64,000 nt of DNA from the NCBI GenBank assembly GCA_963786305.1, contig CAWAYL010000002.1, positions 1 to 64,000 on the forward strand. Direction: 5' to 3'. The DNA comes from CAKZLS01 sp963786305. Lineage in GTDB: Bacteria > Pseudomonadota > Alphaproteobacteria > Rhodospirillales > Defluviicoccaceae. The notes below the pieces were generated by a model. It saw only the letters and a list, made by a program, of their open reading frames with translations, had not been told where the DNA came from and did no database searches. A program made the position numbers and the translations under genes. Of this stretch, positions 9,879 to 18,560 are shown in pieces (position 1 is the stretch's first letter; each line of letters opens with the position of its first letter).

Positions 9879-10176
9879 TCTCGCATTCCCCAGAAACCGT
9901 CGTCATGGGCCGTAAAAGCGGGCAAACGAATTAGGGTTGCCACGCCAAAAAACCCGCGAACGGTCGCGCTCAGCCTGTGCACCAAGCCGAACATCCCTAT
10001 GCTCTTAAAAAACACACCGCCGCCTACCTCGGCTTTTATACCACAGGCATGCGCCAGAAACCCCTCAACAGACCTACTTGAAAGATGGTTCTATCTTTTT
10101 GCGCAACCTTCATCGACCCCCATACGGGGTTGTGTCGAACATTATTCTCAATGTCGCGGACCGTTTTGGTCGTCGT
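9879..10176. other. Intergenic region upstream of the glycan operon
   Basis: No gene is visible between the operon start and the end of the histidine kinase. The region is richer in A+T than its surroundings and should hold the operon promoter, but I cannot assign -35/-10 boxes with confidence. A small hairpin (AAAGAT, six-base loop, ATCTTT) lies near 10082-10099, about 80 bases past the kinase stop. It might mark transcript ends on either strand, but its stem is weak. Confidence 0.3.
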
Positions 10177-13021
10177 TCAACCAGCGGTAATGTCCTGGGT
10201 GTCAATTTGGTCTTCGGGCGCCCGCACTCTCGGCAGATAGAGCCGCATGGTCGTGCCCTGGTCGACTTCGCTGTCCACAAGTACATGTCCGCCGGATTGC
10301 CGGACTAGCCCATACACCATGCTAAGTCCAAGCCCGCTTCCCTTGCCGAAACTCTTGGTGGTGAAAAACGGCTCGAAAATGCGATTCGACGACCTCCGGC
10401 GGCATCCCCGTTCCGGTGTCGCTCACGGCCAACATGACGTAGTCGCTCGGCGGCACGTCCAAGGCCATCGGCGGACACGTCGCCGCGAAGCACCGCATTC
10501 TCCGTCGCAATGGTCAAAACACCTCCATCCGGCATCGCGTCGCGCGCATTGACCACCAGGTTCAGCAGGGCGTTTTCGAGTTGCCCGCGATCCACCATCG
10601 CCGTCCATAACCCCGGAGAAAGCTCCGTTCTCGGATGTCTATTCCCTCGCCCAGGGTGCGGCGCAACAAATCCGTCATTTCGCCAACCACCTGGTTAAGG
10701 TCGGTCAGTTCCGGGGTCAGCCTCTGGCGGCGAGCGAACGCGAGAAGACGATGGGTCAGCTCCGCTCCCCGTTCCGCTGACCAAACCGCGTCGGATACCA
10801 GGTCACGGCTTTCCTGATCCAGGTTCTGGTTCTCCTCCAGCAACTGAAGATTGCCCAGAATGATTGCCAGCAGATTATTGAAATCATGGGCAATTCCCCC
10901 GGTCAATTGCCCGACAACCTCCATTTTCTGCGCCTGCCGCAGCCGGTCTTCCGTGGCCTTGCGCTCGGTAATATCTTCCTTGACCGCAACGTAGTGGGTG
11001 ACATTTCCGCGTCCATCGCGCACCGGCGCGATGGACGCAAGCTCCCAGAACAGCTCGCCGTTCTTCTTCTTGTTATGAAATTCGCCCCGCCATACATTGC
11101 CGGCGCTGATGGTTTCCCAAAGCTGGCTGTACTCCGCCGTGTCGGTATGTCCGGATTTCAGGATCCTGGGATTTTTGCCCGCCGCCTCGGCGTAGGTGTA
11201 TCCGGTCGTCTCGGTGAACTTCGGATTGACGTACTCGATCCGGCCACTCACGTTGGTGATGACCACCGATGCCGGGCTCTGCTCGATGGCCTGAAACAGT
11301 TTGCGGAGTTCTCCTTCGGCACGTCGCTGGGCGGTGACATCGCGCAAGGTAATCAAGTACTGCTGTCTGCCGTCCCACTTCATGGGGAAGGACTGCATCT
11401 CCGCCACCGCCAAGGCATGCCCCGAGCGGATGATCTCGATCTCGGTGACATCGCCTTCGACCACCGGAAAGCCGAAGGGAGCCCCCATGAGTTCCTCCGA
11501 GCGCTGGCGGAACAGGTTTTCGGCGGCTTTGTTGGCGAAGGTGACCGAGTGATCCGAATCAGCGATCATGATGGCGATCGTTTGCATTTCAATGATGAAC
11601 CGCAGCCGCGCCTCACTCGCGCGCAGCGCTTTCTCCGACCGCTTCCGCTCGCTGATATCGCGCACGGTCGCCGTAAAATAGGGCTCGGCGCCAAGCTTCC
11701 ACGCCGACAAGGACAATTCGACCGGCACTTCTGTCTTGTCCTTGTGCAATCGCCTCCAGTTCGACTGTCCTGCCGATGAGGTCCGTTCCCTTTTCCGCGA
11801 CCGCCTGCTTCAATCCTAGCGCGTGCGTTCCACGGTATCGTGGAGGAATGAGCGAGGCGAACGGCTTGCCGACGATCTCCTCGGCGGTATATCCAAAAAT
11901 CCGTTCGGCCGCCTTGTTCCACGAAGCCACGTCTCCCGAACCGTCGGTCGATATGATCGCGTCGTTGGCCGAACTCGGCAATACTTCGAAACCGCTCCTC
12001 GCTCTCCTCCAGGGCTTTCCCCGCAATTTTCCGGTCCGTGACGTCCTCGTAGAGAGCAACCACTTCCGAGGTCGGCAACTTGTAGATATACGTCTCTCGC
12101 CATCTCGACACTTTGCCCTGCTTCGAAATGGTGAACGGAAAATGCTCGGGTTTTCCCGTTTTCCACACTCTCTGCAGGACACCGAGAAACCCCAGACTCC
12201 TCGACCGGGGAAAGATGTCCGTAAGATCCCGTCCCAGCAGGTCCTTGCGATCGACCTTATCGATCCTCTCGCCAGCGCGGTTGAGGTCCTTGTAGACAAA
12301 TCGCTCACCGCCATCGAAAACCTCGTACACCGCCGCGCCGGAGCTCATATTCTCGAACAACTCGCGAAAGCGCGCCTCCCCCAAGTGGATCCGATCGATG
12401 ATCGGATCGCTGACAGCGAAGAAGACGAAGGTTCCGACGGCGATGAGGACGACGGCGATGCTCGCGATCAATCCGGCATCACGGATAAAGGGAGCACGGA
12501 TTTCGCTCATGTCGACCTTGACGACGATCCCAAGATCGAGAACGGCCACCGGTTCGTAGGCCGCCAACACTTCCACCCCCCTGTAGTCCAGCCCGATGAC
12601 GGTGCCGGACTGTCCCGAAAGGGCTCGGCGCATGGGTTCTCCCCATTTGGAGTCGAAGGGTAGTTTAGGAGGATGATCGAGATCCGAATGCTCGGGCTTC
12701 AGAACGAAAACGATGTGCTCGCTGTCGCGTCGGGCGACGGTGATCTCGCTGGTCTCGACTTCGCCCGTGATATGCTGCGTGAGCTCGTTCGACCTGCGCG
12801 AGCACGCCTGCTTCCGCACCGTTCGGGTAGGTGCTGTATTCCTGTTGAAACCGCCCCATTTCCTTAAGGAGACTTGCTTCGTTAGTGGCCATTTCCGCCA
12901 GCCGGCGGCGGTCCTCCGCGATCGCCGTGTTGTACATAATGACAATGGCGACGCCACCGATGGCGATGGCGACAAAGGCCATGATAAGAAGAAGGGAAAC
13001 CAGTGACCGGTAGTCCCTCAC
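10177..13021 (-). CDS. Membrane-anchored multi-PAS sensor histidine kinase (several frameshifts)
   Basis: About 948 residues after repair. The N-terminus has a transmembrane helix (LVSLLLIMAFVAIAIGGVAI), a periplasmic sensory region of about 150 residues, and a second helix (LIASIAVVLIAVGTFVFFAV). At least four PAS modules follow (FRELFENMSSG, DAIISTDGSGDVASWNKAAE, FIIEMQTIAIMIADSDHSV, SPASVVITNVSGRIEYVNPK with a PAC segment). Then come a HisKA box with the phospho-histidine (GGIAHDFNNLLAIILGN) and an ATPase domain (NALLNLVVNARDAMPDGG, VSDTGTGMPPEV, EPFFTTKSFGKGSGLGLSMV). Breaks lie near 12780, 11985, 11755, 10620, 10450 and 10390. It overlaps the receiver gene by ATGA, so the two form a kinase/receiver pair. 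The signal is unknown. Its position beside kaiBC suggests clock input or output, which is inference. Confidence 0.85.
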
Positions 13022-13431
13022 TCATCCTCCTCTTGGGCGGAAGGCGTATCCGGACCGCCGCCGGCGTTCGCGAGAACCTGACGCAGTTGCGGCACGCTAA
13101 CGGGTTTGCTGAGGCTCTTCACCGGCCGCAACCCCTTGAATTCCGCGAGCAATCGGGCATTAATCGCATAGTCGGGACTATATCCGGTTATGATGATGAT
13201 ATCGGCGTCACACTTTTGCTTGACCAGCCAAAGGATCAACTCGTTGCCGTCGATGTCGGGCATCACCATGTCGATGACCGTCACGTCGGGGAGGCGCAGG
13301 TTGTATGCGCGCTGGAAGTCGGCGCCATGATGCGTGACCTCGACCTCGTAACCAAGGCCGACCGCCACCTTCTGGACGAACGCCGCAAATTTCGGCTCAT
13401 CGTCCACGATGAGTAGACGTTTCTTGTTCAT
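13018..13431 (-). CDS. Single-domain response regulator (receiver only)
   Basis: Intact 137-residue CheY-like protein. The acidic pocket is LLIVDDEPKFA, the phospho-acceptor aspartate is in VTVIDMVMPDIDG, the switch threonine in IIIITGYS, and the conserved lysine in LSKPVS, so it should be phosphorylatable. There is no output domain. It overlaps the kinase start downstream (ATGA) and is the probable partner of that kinase. It is divergent from the kai genes across 164 bases. Confidence 0.93.
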   Translation of the reverse strand: MNKKRLLIVDDEPKFAAFVQKVAVGLGYEVEVTHHGADFQRAYNLRLPDVTVIDMVMPDIDGNELILWLVKQKCDADIIIITGYSPDYAINARLLAEFKGLRPVKSLSKPVSVPQLRQVLANAGGGPDTPSAQEEDE

Positions 13432-13595
13432 CCCGTGTGTCAGCCCAAACTGATCCGACCATGGTCTTGGCGATCGCCCCGATAACGGTTAAAACGTGAT
13501 CCGCAGGATCGCAACTGAAAAAACGCCTTCCTGCGCCCTATCATATACATTGTTAAAATGTCTTTCATTGCGATCTGAACTGGGCAATTCATTAA
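13432..13595. promoter_or_regulatory. Divergent promoter region between the kinase/receiver pair and the kai operon
   Basis: These 164 bases separate the minus-strand receiver/kinase pair from the plus-strand pseudo-receiver-kaiBC series, so both promoters should lie here. The half nearest the kai genes is distinctly A+T rich (TATCATATACATTGTTAAAA around 13540-13559) and is the best place for a plus-strand -10 element. I see no clear operator repeat. The assignment rests on gene geometry and base composition. Confidence 0.45.
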
Positions 13596-14063
13596 ATGAC
13601 CGAGACGGCATTCAAAATATTGCTCGTTGAAGACAATAGAAAACTTGCGGATTTAGTTTGCGACGCTTGCAAGCGCGATTCTTCTTCTCCTGTTTATGAC
13701 ATTATTGTTTTTGCACGAGTGGACGAAGTTCTCGTCGCTGGGGACGGCGCGGGCTTCGATCTTATCCTCGTCGGGATCGGCCTGGCGGGTACCGACAGCA
13801 TCGAAGCCACCGAAACTCTGAGCGCTCGATATCCCGGTACCCCCATCATGGTCCTGACGCCGGAGAACGATCCAGCGTTCGCCGTCAACGCAATCGACGC
13901 GGGTGCGCGCGATTGTCTTGGAGGTGACGAGATCGGCTCCCCTCTCCTGCAGCGGATGGCCCGCCATATAATCGAGCGCAACCGGATACAGCGTCGAGCC
14001 GATAAGCTGCGAACCCGGCAAGCCGGCGAAAGCGAGATGTTGCAACTCAAGAACTCTCTGTAG
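13596..14063 (+). CDS. Pseudo-receiver protein, candidate N-terminal half of a KaiA-like factor
   Basis: 155 residues with a CheY-like fold pattern (KILLVEDNRKLADLV at the start, PIMVLTPENDP with the switch threonine). The phospho-acceptor site reads DLILVGIGLAGTDS, with glycine where aspartate is expected, and the conserved lysine after GARDCL is also missing. It cannot be a normal phospho-receiver. A charged helical tail (RIQRRADKLRTRQAGESEM) follows the domain. Cyanobacterial KaiA also begins with a receiver that lacks this aspartate, followed by a helical linker. The next frame downstream is open through the 49-base gap to the KaiA/RsbU-like gene, so one indel near 14050-14060 could hide a single protein of about 300 residues. 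First gene of the kai series. Confidence 0.75.
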   Translation: MTETAFKILLVEDNRKLADLVCDACKRDSSSPVYDIIVFARVDEVLVAGDGAGFDLILVGIGLAGTDSIEATETLSARYPGTPIMVLTPENDPAFAVNAIDAGARDCLGGDEIGSPLLQRMARHIIERNRIQRRADKLRTRQAGESEMLQLKNSL

Positions 14064-14112
14064 CCCCGGTGACCTGAGAACCACTCGCAAGAGCCTCGAT
14101 ACCCGTCAACTG

Positions 14113-14493
14113 ATGGATGCGCGCCCCAAGGAATTCAGTGTCGAAATACAGAAATACGGATCGTTGCTTGACCGTCTGCTGAACGCCAGCGGCGCGGACG
14201 AGAAGGAGGTCATCAAGGAAGAACTCCATGGCCTCGCCGATCGTCTGGGATCGTTGAACACGGGACCAAGAGATTTAGTTGAAATTCACAAAGCGGCATT
14301 AGCGGAAAAACTGCAGAGCCCGTTCGCTACGGATACCGCGGCGTCTATCGAGGAAGGTCGGCTGCTACTTCTACAGTTGATGGGACACCTCGTTTCCTAT
14401 TATAGGAGGCTTTCCTGGGGACGGCGGATACCGGACATAGCAAGACAAAACATCAACATGCGCGAAGCATTGGCGCGGAGAGAGAAAGACTGA
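14113..14493 (+). CDS. KaiA/RsbU-type four-helix domain protein, candidate C-terminal half of a KaiA-like factor
   Basis: 126 residues, all helical in character. The pattern IQKYGSLLDRLLNASG, RDLVEIHKAALAEKLQ and LLLLQLMGHLVSYYRRLS resembles the fold shared by the C-terminal domain of cyanobacterial KaiA and the N-terminal domain of the phosphatase RsbU: an early K/R-Y-x-x-L-L helix, a central E-I-H-x-x-x-L helix, and a final helix ending Y-Y/Y-R-R. In KaiA this domain binds the KaiC tail and stimulates autophosphorylation; in RsbU it binds the activator RsbT. It stands alone here, with no phosphatase domain, five bases before kaiB. The frame stays open upstream into the pseudo-receiver gene. 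Family assignment is from pattern only, and role is inference. Confidence 0.65.
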   Translation: MDARPKEFSVEIQKYGSLLDRLLNASGADEKEVIKEELHGLADRLGSLNTGPRDLVEIHKAALAEKLQSPFATDTAASIEEGRLLLLQLMGHLVSYYRRLSWGRRIPDIARQNINMREALARREKD

Positions 14494-14497
14494 GTCC

Positions 14498-14797
14498 ATG
14501 GCCAAGTATCTCTTGAAACTTTACATCGCCGGTCAGACTGCGCGGACGGAACAAGCGATCGCCAATCTTCGGGGGATTTGCGAGACCGACTTGGAGGGCC
14601 AGTTCGAACTCGCGGTGATTGATGTTCTGGAACGGCCTCAGTTGGCGGAGAACGAGAAAATTCTGGCGACGCCGACCCTCGTCAAGGAATTACCGCCACC
14701 GCTAAGACGCGTGGTCGGCGACCTGTCGGACCGCGATTCGATCCTCGTCGGACTCGACCTCGCCGTCTGGGAAGCCAAGGGACAACAAAGAAAGTAA
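14498..14797 (+). CDS. kaiB: Circadian clock protein KaiB
   Basis: Intact 99-residue thioredoxin-like KaiB. It matches cyanobacterial KaiB over its length: YLLKLYIAGQT, VIDVLERPQLAENEKILATP, then ELPPPLRRVVGDLSDRDSI. The three-proline loop associated with the fold-switched state, the ILATPTL strand and the GDLS turn are all present. In the clock, fold-switched KaiB binds the KaiC CI ring during dephosphorylation. It lacks the long acidic tail of Synechococcus KaiB and ends in a short basic tail. It lies five bases after the KaiA/RsbU-like gene and nine before kaiC. Confidence 0.95.
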   Translation: MAKYLLKLYIAGQTARTEQAIANLRGICETDLEGQFELAVIDVLERPQLAENEKILATPTLVKELPPPLRRVVGDLSDRDSILVGLDLAVWEAKGQQRK

Positions 14798-14806
14798 TAA
14801 ATACCA

Positions 14807-16325
14807 ATGAACAGGGTTGAGATCACTCAGTCGATACAAAAGACGCCGACCGGAATTCCAGGTTTCGATTTTATATCAGACGGCGGCATTCCAACGGGGC
14901 GAACGGTACTCGTCTCCGGAAGCGCCGGCAGCGCAAAGACGATCTTCGCCGCGCAATTTCTTGCGGAGGGCATTCGTCAGAACCGGGAAAACGGCGTGTT
15001 CGTCACCTTTGAGGAACGTCCGCACGACATTCGCCGCAACATGATGAGTTTTGGTTGGGATATCTCCGCGTGGGAGAGCCAGAAGGCGTGGGCGTTCGTC
15101 GATGTATCTCCCGAACCTACCCATGAAATGATGGAGGTGGGCGACTACGATTTCGGAGCGCTGCTAGCCCGCATTGAGCATGCCGTCCGATCGATTGGCG
15201 CGAAACGTGTGGTGCTCGACTCCATCGGCGCCATCTTCGGACAATTCGCGAACCAGAAACGGGTCAGGCACGAGCTGTTCCGTATTGCTTCGGCTCTGAA
15301 GGATCTGGAGGTGACGGCCATGCTCACGGCCGAGCGGACCGATCAGTACGGCGAAATCGCGCGCCATGGAATCGAAGAGTTTGTCGCCGACGGCGTCATC
15401 ATTCTCCGGAACATCCTTGAAGAAGAGAAACGGCGCCGCACCATTGAAATTCTCAAGTTCAGGGGAACGACCCACCGCAAGGGTGAATATCCGTTCACCG
15501 TCATCCCCCAAGATGGAGTTATCGTCATTCCCCTCTCCGCGATCGAGTTGAAACAGCGTTCCGGAGATGTCCGTGTAACGTCGGGCAACGAGCCGCTGGA
15601 CCGGATGTGCGGCGGTGGGCTGTTTCGCGAATTCGATCATTCTCGTCTCTGGCGCGACGGGAACGGGCAAGACCCTCCTCGTCACCCACTTCATCGATGG
15701 CGGAGCCACCGCCGACGAGCGGTGCCTGCTGTTCGCCTTCGAGGAAAGCCGGGAGCAGTTGGGCCGAAACGCCATCGGCTGGGGGACCGATTTCGACCAA
15801 CTCGAGCAAGAAGGCAAATTAAGGGTCGTGTGCGAGTACCCGGAAGCGGCGAGCCTCGAAGATCACCTGATCCATGTCAAACAGCAGATCGAAGACTTCA
15901 AACCCAATCGGATCGCCGTCGACAGCTTGTCCGCCCTTGAGCGTATCGCCACCGTTCGCGGATTTCGCGAGTTCGTGCTTGGGATTACGTCGTTCATCAA
16001 GCACCAGGAGATCATCGGCCTGTTCACCGCGACCACGCCGTCATTGACCGGCGGGATGTCGGTCACCGAGTCGCATATTTCGTCCATTACCAATTCCATC
16101 ATCCTGCTGCGCTACGTTGAATTGTTTGGCGCCATGCGCCGCGGCATCACCGTGCTGAAAATGCGCGGCTCCACGCACGAGAAGGAAATCCGCGAACTCG
16201 TCATCGACGGCAAGGGAATGCATATCGGTGGCCGGTTCAGAAACGTGACCGGGATTCTCGCCGGCAATCCGCGGCAGGTGGGAGCGGATGAACTGCAGAA
16301 ATTGGACCAGCTCTTTCCGGAGTAA
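14807..16325 (+). CDS. kaiC: Circadian clock ATPase/kinase KaiC (one frameshift)
   Basis: Double RecA-type ATPase, about 505 residues after one repair. CI has a slightly unusual P-loop (SGSAGSAKTIFAAQFL, residues 32-47) and the catalytic glutamate pair in VFVTFEERP. CII has SGATGTGKTLLVTHF, and FAFEESREQL carries its glutamates. The phosphorylation segment reads VTESHISSITNSI: the serine equal to S431 of Synechococcus KaiC is kept, and the T432 position is serine. The C-terminal tail after LKMRGSTHEKEIREL is short (ends ELQKLDQLFPE), although this is where KaiA binds in cyanobacteria. The frame breaks near 15630, where one extra A in CGCGAATTC turns R-D-S-I-I-L-V-S-G out of frame. Last gene of the kai series. 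Confidence 0.93.
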
Positions 16326-16390
16326 TCGCCTGATATTGACGACCGTGGTTATAAATCCGACAGAGTGATCACACTTGAACGGGTGTTGGT

Positions 16391-17122
16391 CTAAGGGGCG
16401 ATGAGCCCCGATTTGATGGCGGACACCACCGCCGTCACCCGATTGGTTGTCCCCATCTTACGCATGGCGCTTTTCAGGTGGAAGTTGACCGTGTGTTCGG
16501 AAACGCCAAGGATCATGCCGATCGCCCATGCGCTCTTGCCGCGCGCCGTCCACGCGAGGCACTCGCGCTCACGCTCGGTGAGGTGAAATCCGGCCTGGAT
16601 CTCCGGGTGCTGCCGCGCGACGTGCGAATACGCCAGTTGGAATTGAATGGCTAGAACCTGCAACGGCCCGTGACCGTGGCCATTGTCGCGTTCGGCAGTG
16701 TCGTTGGCGAGACTGACGACGTAGCTCTCGCCGAGCGGACCGTGGACAGGAATACTGAGGCCGTTCTGGAGCCCGGCCTCCCGGCTTTCAGAGAACATCT
16801 TTTTCTGCTTGGGAGAGAGATCGTCACCGATCAGCAAGGTCGACCACGCCATTGGTGCGGCCCGGCTTGGTGCCAGGAGCACGATGGGATCGATCTCTTG
16901 ATAGCGCTTCTCGAAATAGCGCGCCACCCAGTCATCCGGATAGTTCATTGCGATGGCCGGCTTCAGATTGCCCAGCGCCATCCCTTCTTGAGCGGCCGGC
17001 GTTACCGCGCCGAATGCCACCCGGTTGTACCCGAATGGCGAAACCGCCTGGGCAAATAGATCGAATACGTCGTCGGGAGCCGCGGCCGCGTTCGACCGCT
17101 CAATGAAGTCGGAAATCCGCAT
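16391..17122 (-). CDS. LuxR-family regulator with autoinducer-binding domain (no luxI in view)
   Basis: Intact 243-residue regulator. Residues 1-165 match the autoinducer-binding domain; the residues that contact acyl-homoserine lactone in TraR/LuxR are all visible (W and Y in DWVARYFEKRY, D-P in EIDPIVL, W in MAWSTLL, G in QNGLSIPV). Residues 175-240 are a LuxR-type helix-turn-helix (LTERERECLAWTARGKSAWA, SEHTVNFHLKSAMRKMGTTN). No luxI-type synthase occurs in the window, so here it is a solo or orphan receptor. It converges on kaiC from the 3' side. A link with the clock is possible but unproven. Confidence 0.9.
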   Translation of the reverse strand: MRISDFIERSNAAAAPDDVFDLFAQAVSPFGYNRVAFGAVTPAAQEGMALGNLKPAIAMNYPDDWVARYFEKRYQEIDPIVLLAPSRAAPMAWSTLLIGDDLSPKQKKMFSESREAGLQNGLSIPVHGPLGESYVVSLANDTAERDNGHGHGPLQVLAIQFQLAYSHVARQHPEIQAGFHLTERERECLAWTARGKSAWAIGMILGVSEHTVNFHLKSAMRKMGTTNRVTAVVSAIKSGLIAP

Positions 17123-17404
17123 CAGCGTTATCTATCCTGCAAGGGAATCGTCCCTCTTTCCGCCGCCCTGCCTTTCCCGCGCGGGGCCCCGTTGGGCGAC
17201 ACCGCATCGACGCGTCGCGGCGAAACGACCGCCTCCTGTTTTCCCATGAAGGCGTCAGCTCTCGCTCCCGAAGATTTCAACACCCTATTTGGGGGTATTA
17301 GACCTCCATTTGCCTAGCCGTGTCAAGTATCTACCCCATATGGGTAAACTCCAGCGCGCCCGCATGGTGCACACGTTTTCGCCGTGGAACTGGGACGGTT
17401 CGGT
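17123..17404. promoter_or_regulatory. Intergenic region with two related palindromes upstream of the LuxR-type gene
   Basis: This gap lies upstream of the LuxR-type gene and downstream of ada, both minus strand. It holds two similar imperfect palindromes about 50 bases apart: ACCCTATTTGGGGGTA near 17282-17297 and TACCCCATATGGGTA at 17332-17346. Both have ACCC...GGGT half sites around an A/T core. They could be operators, but they do not match the classical 20-base lux box. No gene is visible. Confidence 0.35.
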
Positions 17405-18487
17405 TCAGCCGCCCCCGCGCTCTTGGCGCAAAAGGGCTTTCTTGCGTTCCATGCCCCAGCGATAACCGTGCATGGCCCCATCGGAGCCGACGGCGCGATG
17501 GCATGGAACCAGCACGGACACCGGATTGGTGGCGCAGGCGCGCCCGACGGCGCGGGCCGCACCCGGCTGACCCATCGCCGAAGCGATTTCGCCATAGCTG
17601 CGGGTCTGTCCGGCGGGGATGGCACTCAACTGCTCGAACACCCGCCACTGGAAGGCCGTGGCGCGGATGTCGAGCGGCAGGTCGGCGTGCGGCCGTTTGC
17701 CTTCAAGCTGATCCAGGACGCGGCTCACCCACTCGATCAAGGCCGCGTCGTCTCGTCGAAGCGCGGCGAGCGGGTAATCGTCGAACAGGTCTGCTTCGAG
17801 CACGGCGTCCGTTGACCCGAGGGCCACCATGCACACGCCTCGCTCGGTGGCCGCAACCAGAAGCTTGCCGAGCGGCCGCAAGGCGTCGTGATCGATGATC
17901 GCATAGGTGATGGCGATGCCGCGCCCGCCCTTGGCATAGGATGCGGGCGTCATGCCCAACCACGACGGCGCTTTTTCGTAGAGCCGGCTTGAGGACCCGT
18001 AGCCGGCGCCATAAAGGGCGGAGGCCACGGACTCGCCGCCCTTGAGGCCGCGCTTCAGCCGCTCGAGGCGCATCGCCTCGGCGTATCGACGCGGCGAAAT
18101 GCCCATGAGCGACGTGAACAGGCGCTGCAGGTGATGCGGGCTCAGTCCCGCCTCGGCGCCGAGATCGGTGAGTGTCGGAACACCCTCGTCGCGATCGGCG
18201 ATGGACCGGCAGATGCTCTGTACCGCCGCGACGTGAGGATGGGCGGCGCCGGTTCGCTCCGGGTGGCATCTTTTGCACGGCCGATAGCCGGCCCGAACCG
18301 CCGCTTCGGCCAGCGCGAAGAACGTGACCTGATCGCGGCCTGCCCGGCGGCTGGGACACGAGGGCCGACAGAAGATGCCGGTGGATCGCACCGCGTAGAC
18401 GAACTGGCCGTCGCGCCCGCGGTCGCGATCGAGTACGGCTCGCCAGCGTTGCTCATCGGTCATGACGGGGCTTGTGTTGGTGTTCAT
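17405..18487 (-). CDS. ada: Bifunctional transcriptional activator / O6-methylguanine-DNA methyltransferase Ada
   Basis: Intact, about 360 residues, all three Ada parts present. The N-terminal zinc domain has the phosphotriester-accepting cysteine in TGIFCRPSCPSR and the second pair in PCKRCHPE. An AraC-type helix-turn-helix follows at about residues 90-180 (LGAEAGLSPHHLQRLFTSLM). The C-terminal methyltransferase has the active-site NPVSVLVPCHRAVGSDG. It repairs alkylated DNA suicidally and activates the adaptive response. The start at 18487 (MNTNTSPV) is used; an internal ATG at 18463 (MTDEQRW) is an equally good alternative. Confidence 0.95.
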   Translation of the reverse strand: MNTNTSPVMTDEQRWRAVLDRDRGRDGQFVYAVRSTGIFCRPSCPSRRAGRDQVTFFALAEAAVRAGYRPCKRCHPERTGAAHPHVAAVQSICRSIADRDEGVPTLTDLGAEAGLSPHHLQRLFTSLMGISPRRYAEAMRLERLKRGLKGGESVASALYGAGYGSSSRLYEKAPSWLGMTPASYAKGGRGIAITYAIIDHDALRPLGKLLVAATERGVCMVALGSTDAVLEADLFDDYPLAALRRDDAALIEWVSRVLDQLEGKRPHADLPLDIRATAFQWRVFEQLSAIPAGQTRSYGEIASAMGQPGAARAVGRACATNPVSVLVPCHRAVGSDGAMHGYRWGMERKKALLRQERGGG

Positions 18488-18560
18488 GACCCCATGGTAG
18501 CGCGCCGCGCGAAGGAATTTATCCGATGGTTGCGATCGAATTCGCGTGGCACGGTGACGC

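Noticed and set aside
13465..13474. GGCGATCGCC, the HIP1 palindrome abundant in cyanobacteria, next to the kai genes
   Set aside because: It is a single occurrence in a G+C-rich genome where such a palindrome is expected by chance. It is not evidence of cyanobacterial transfer.
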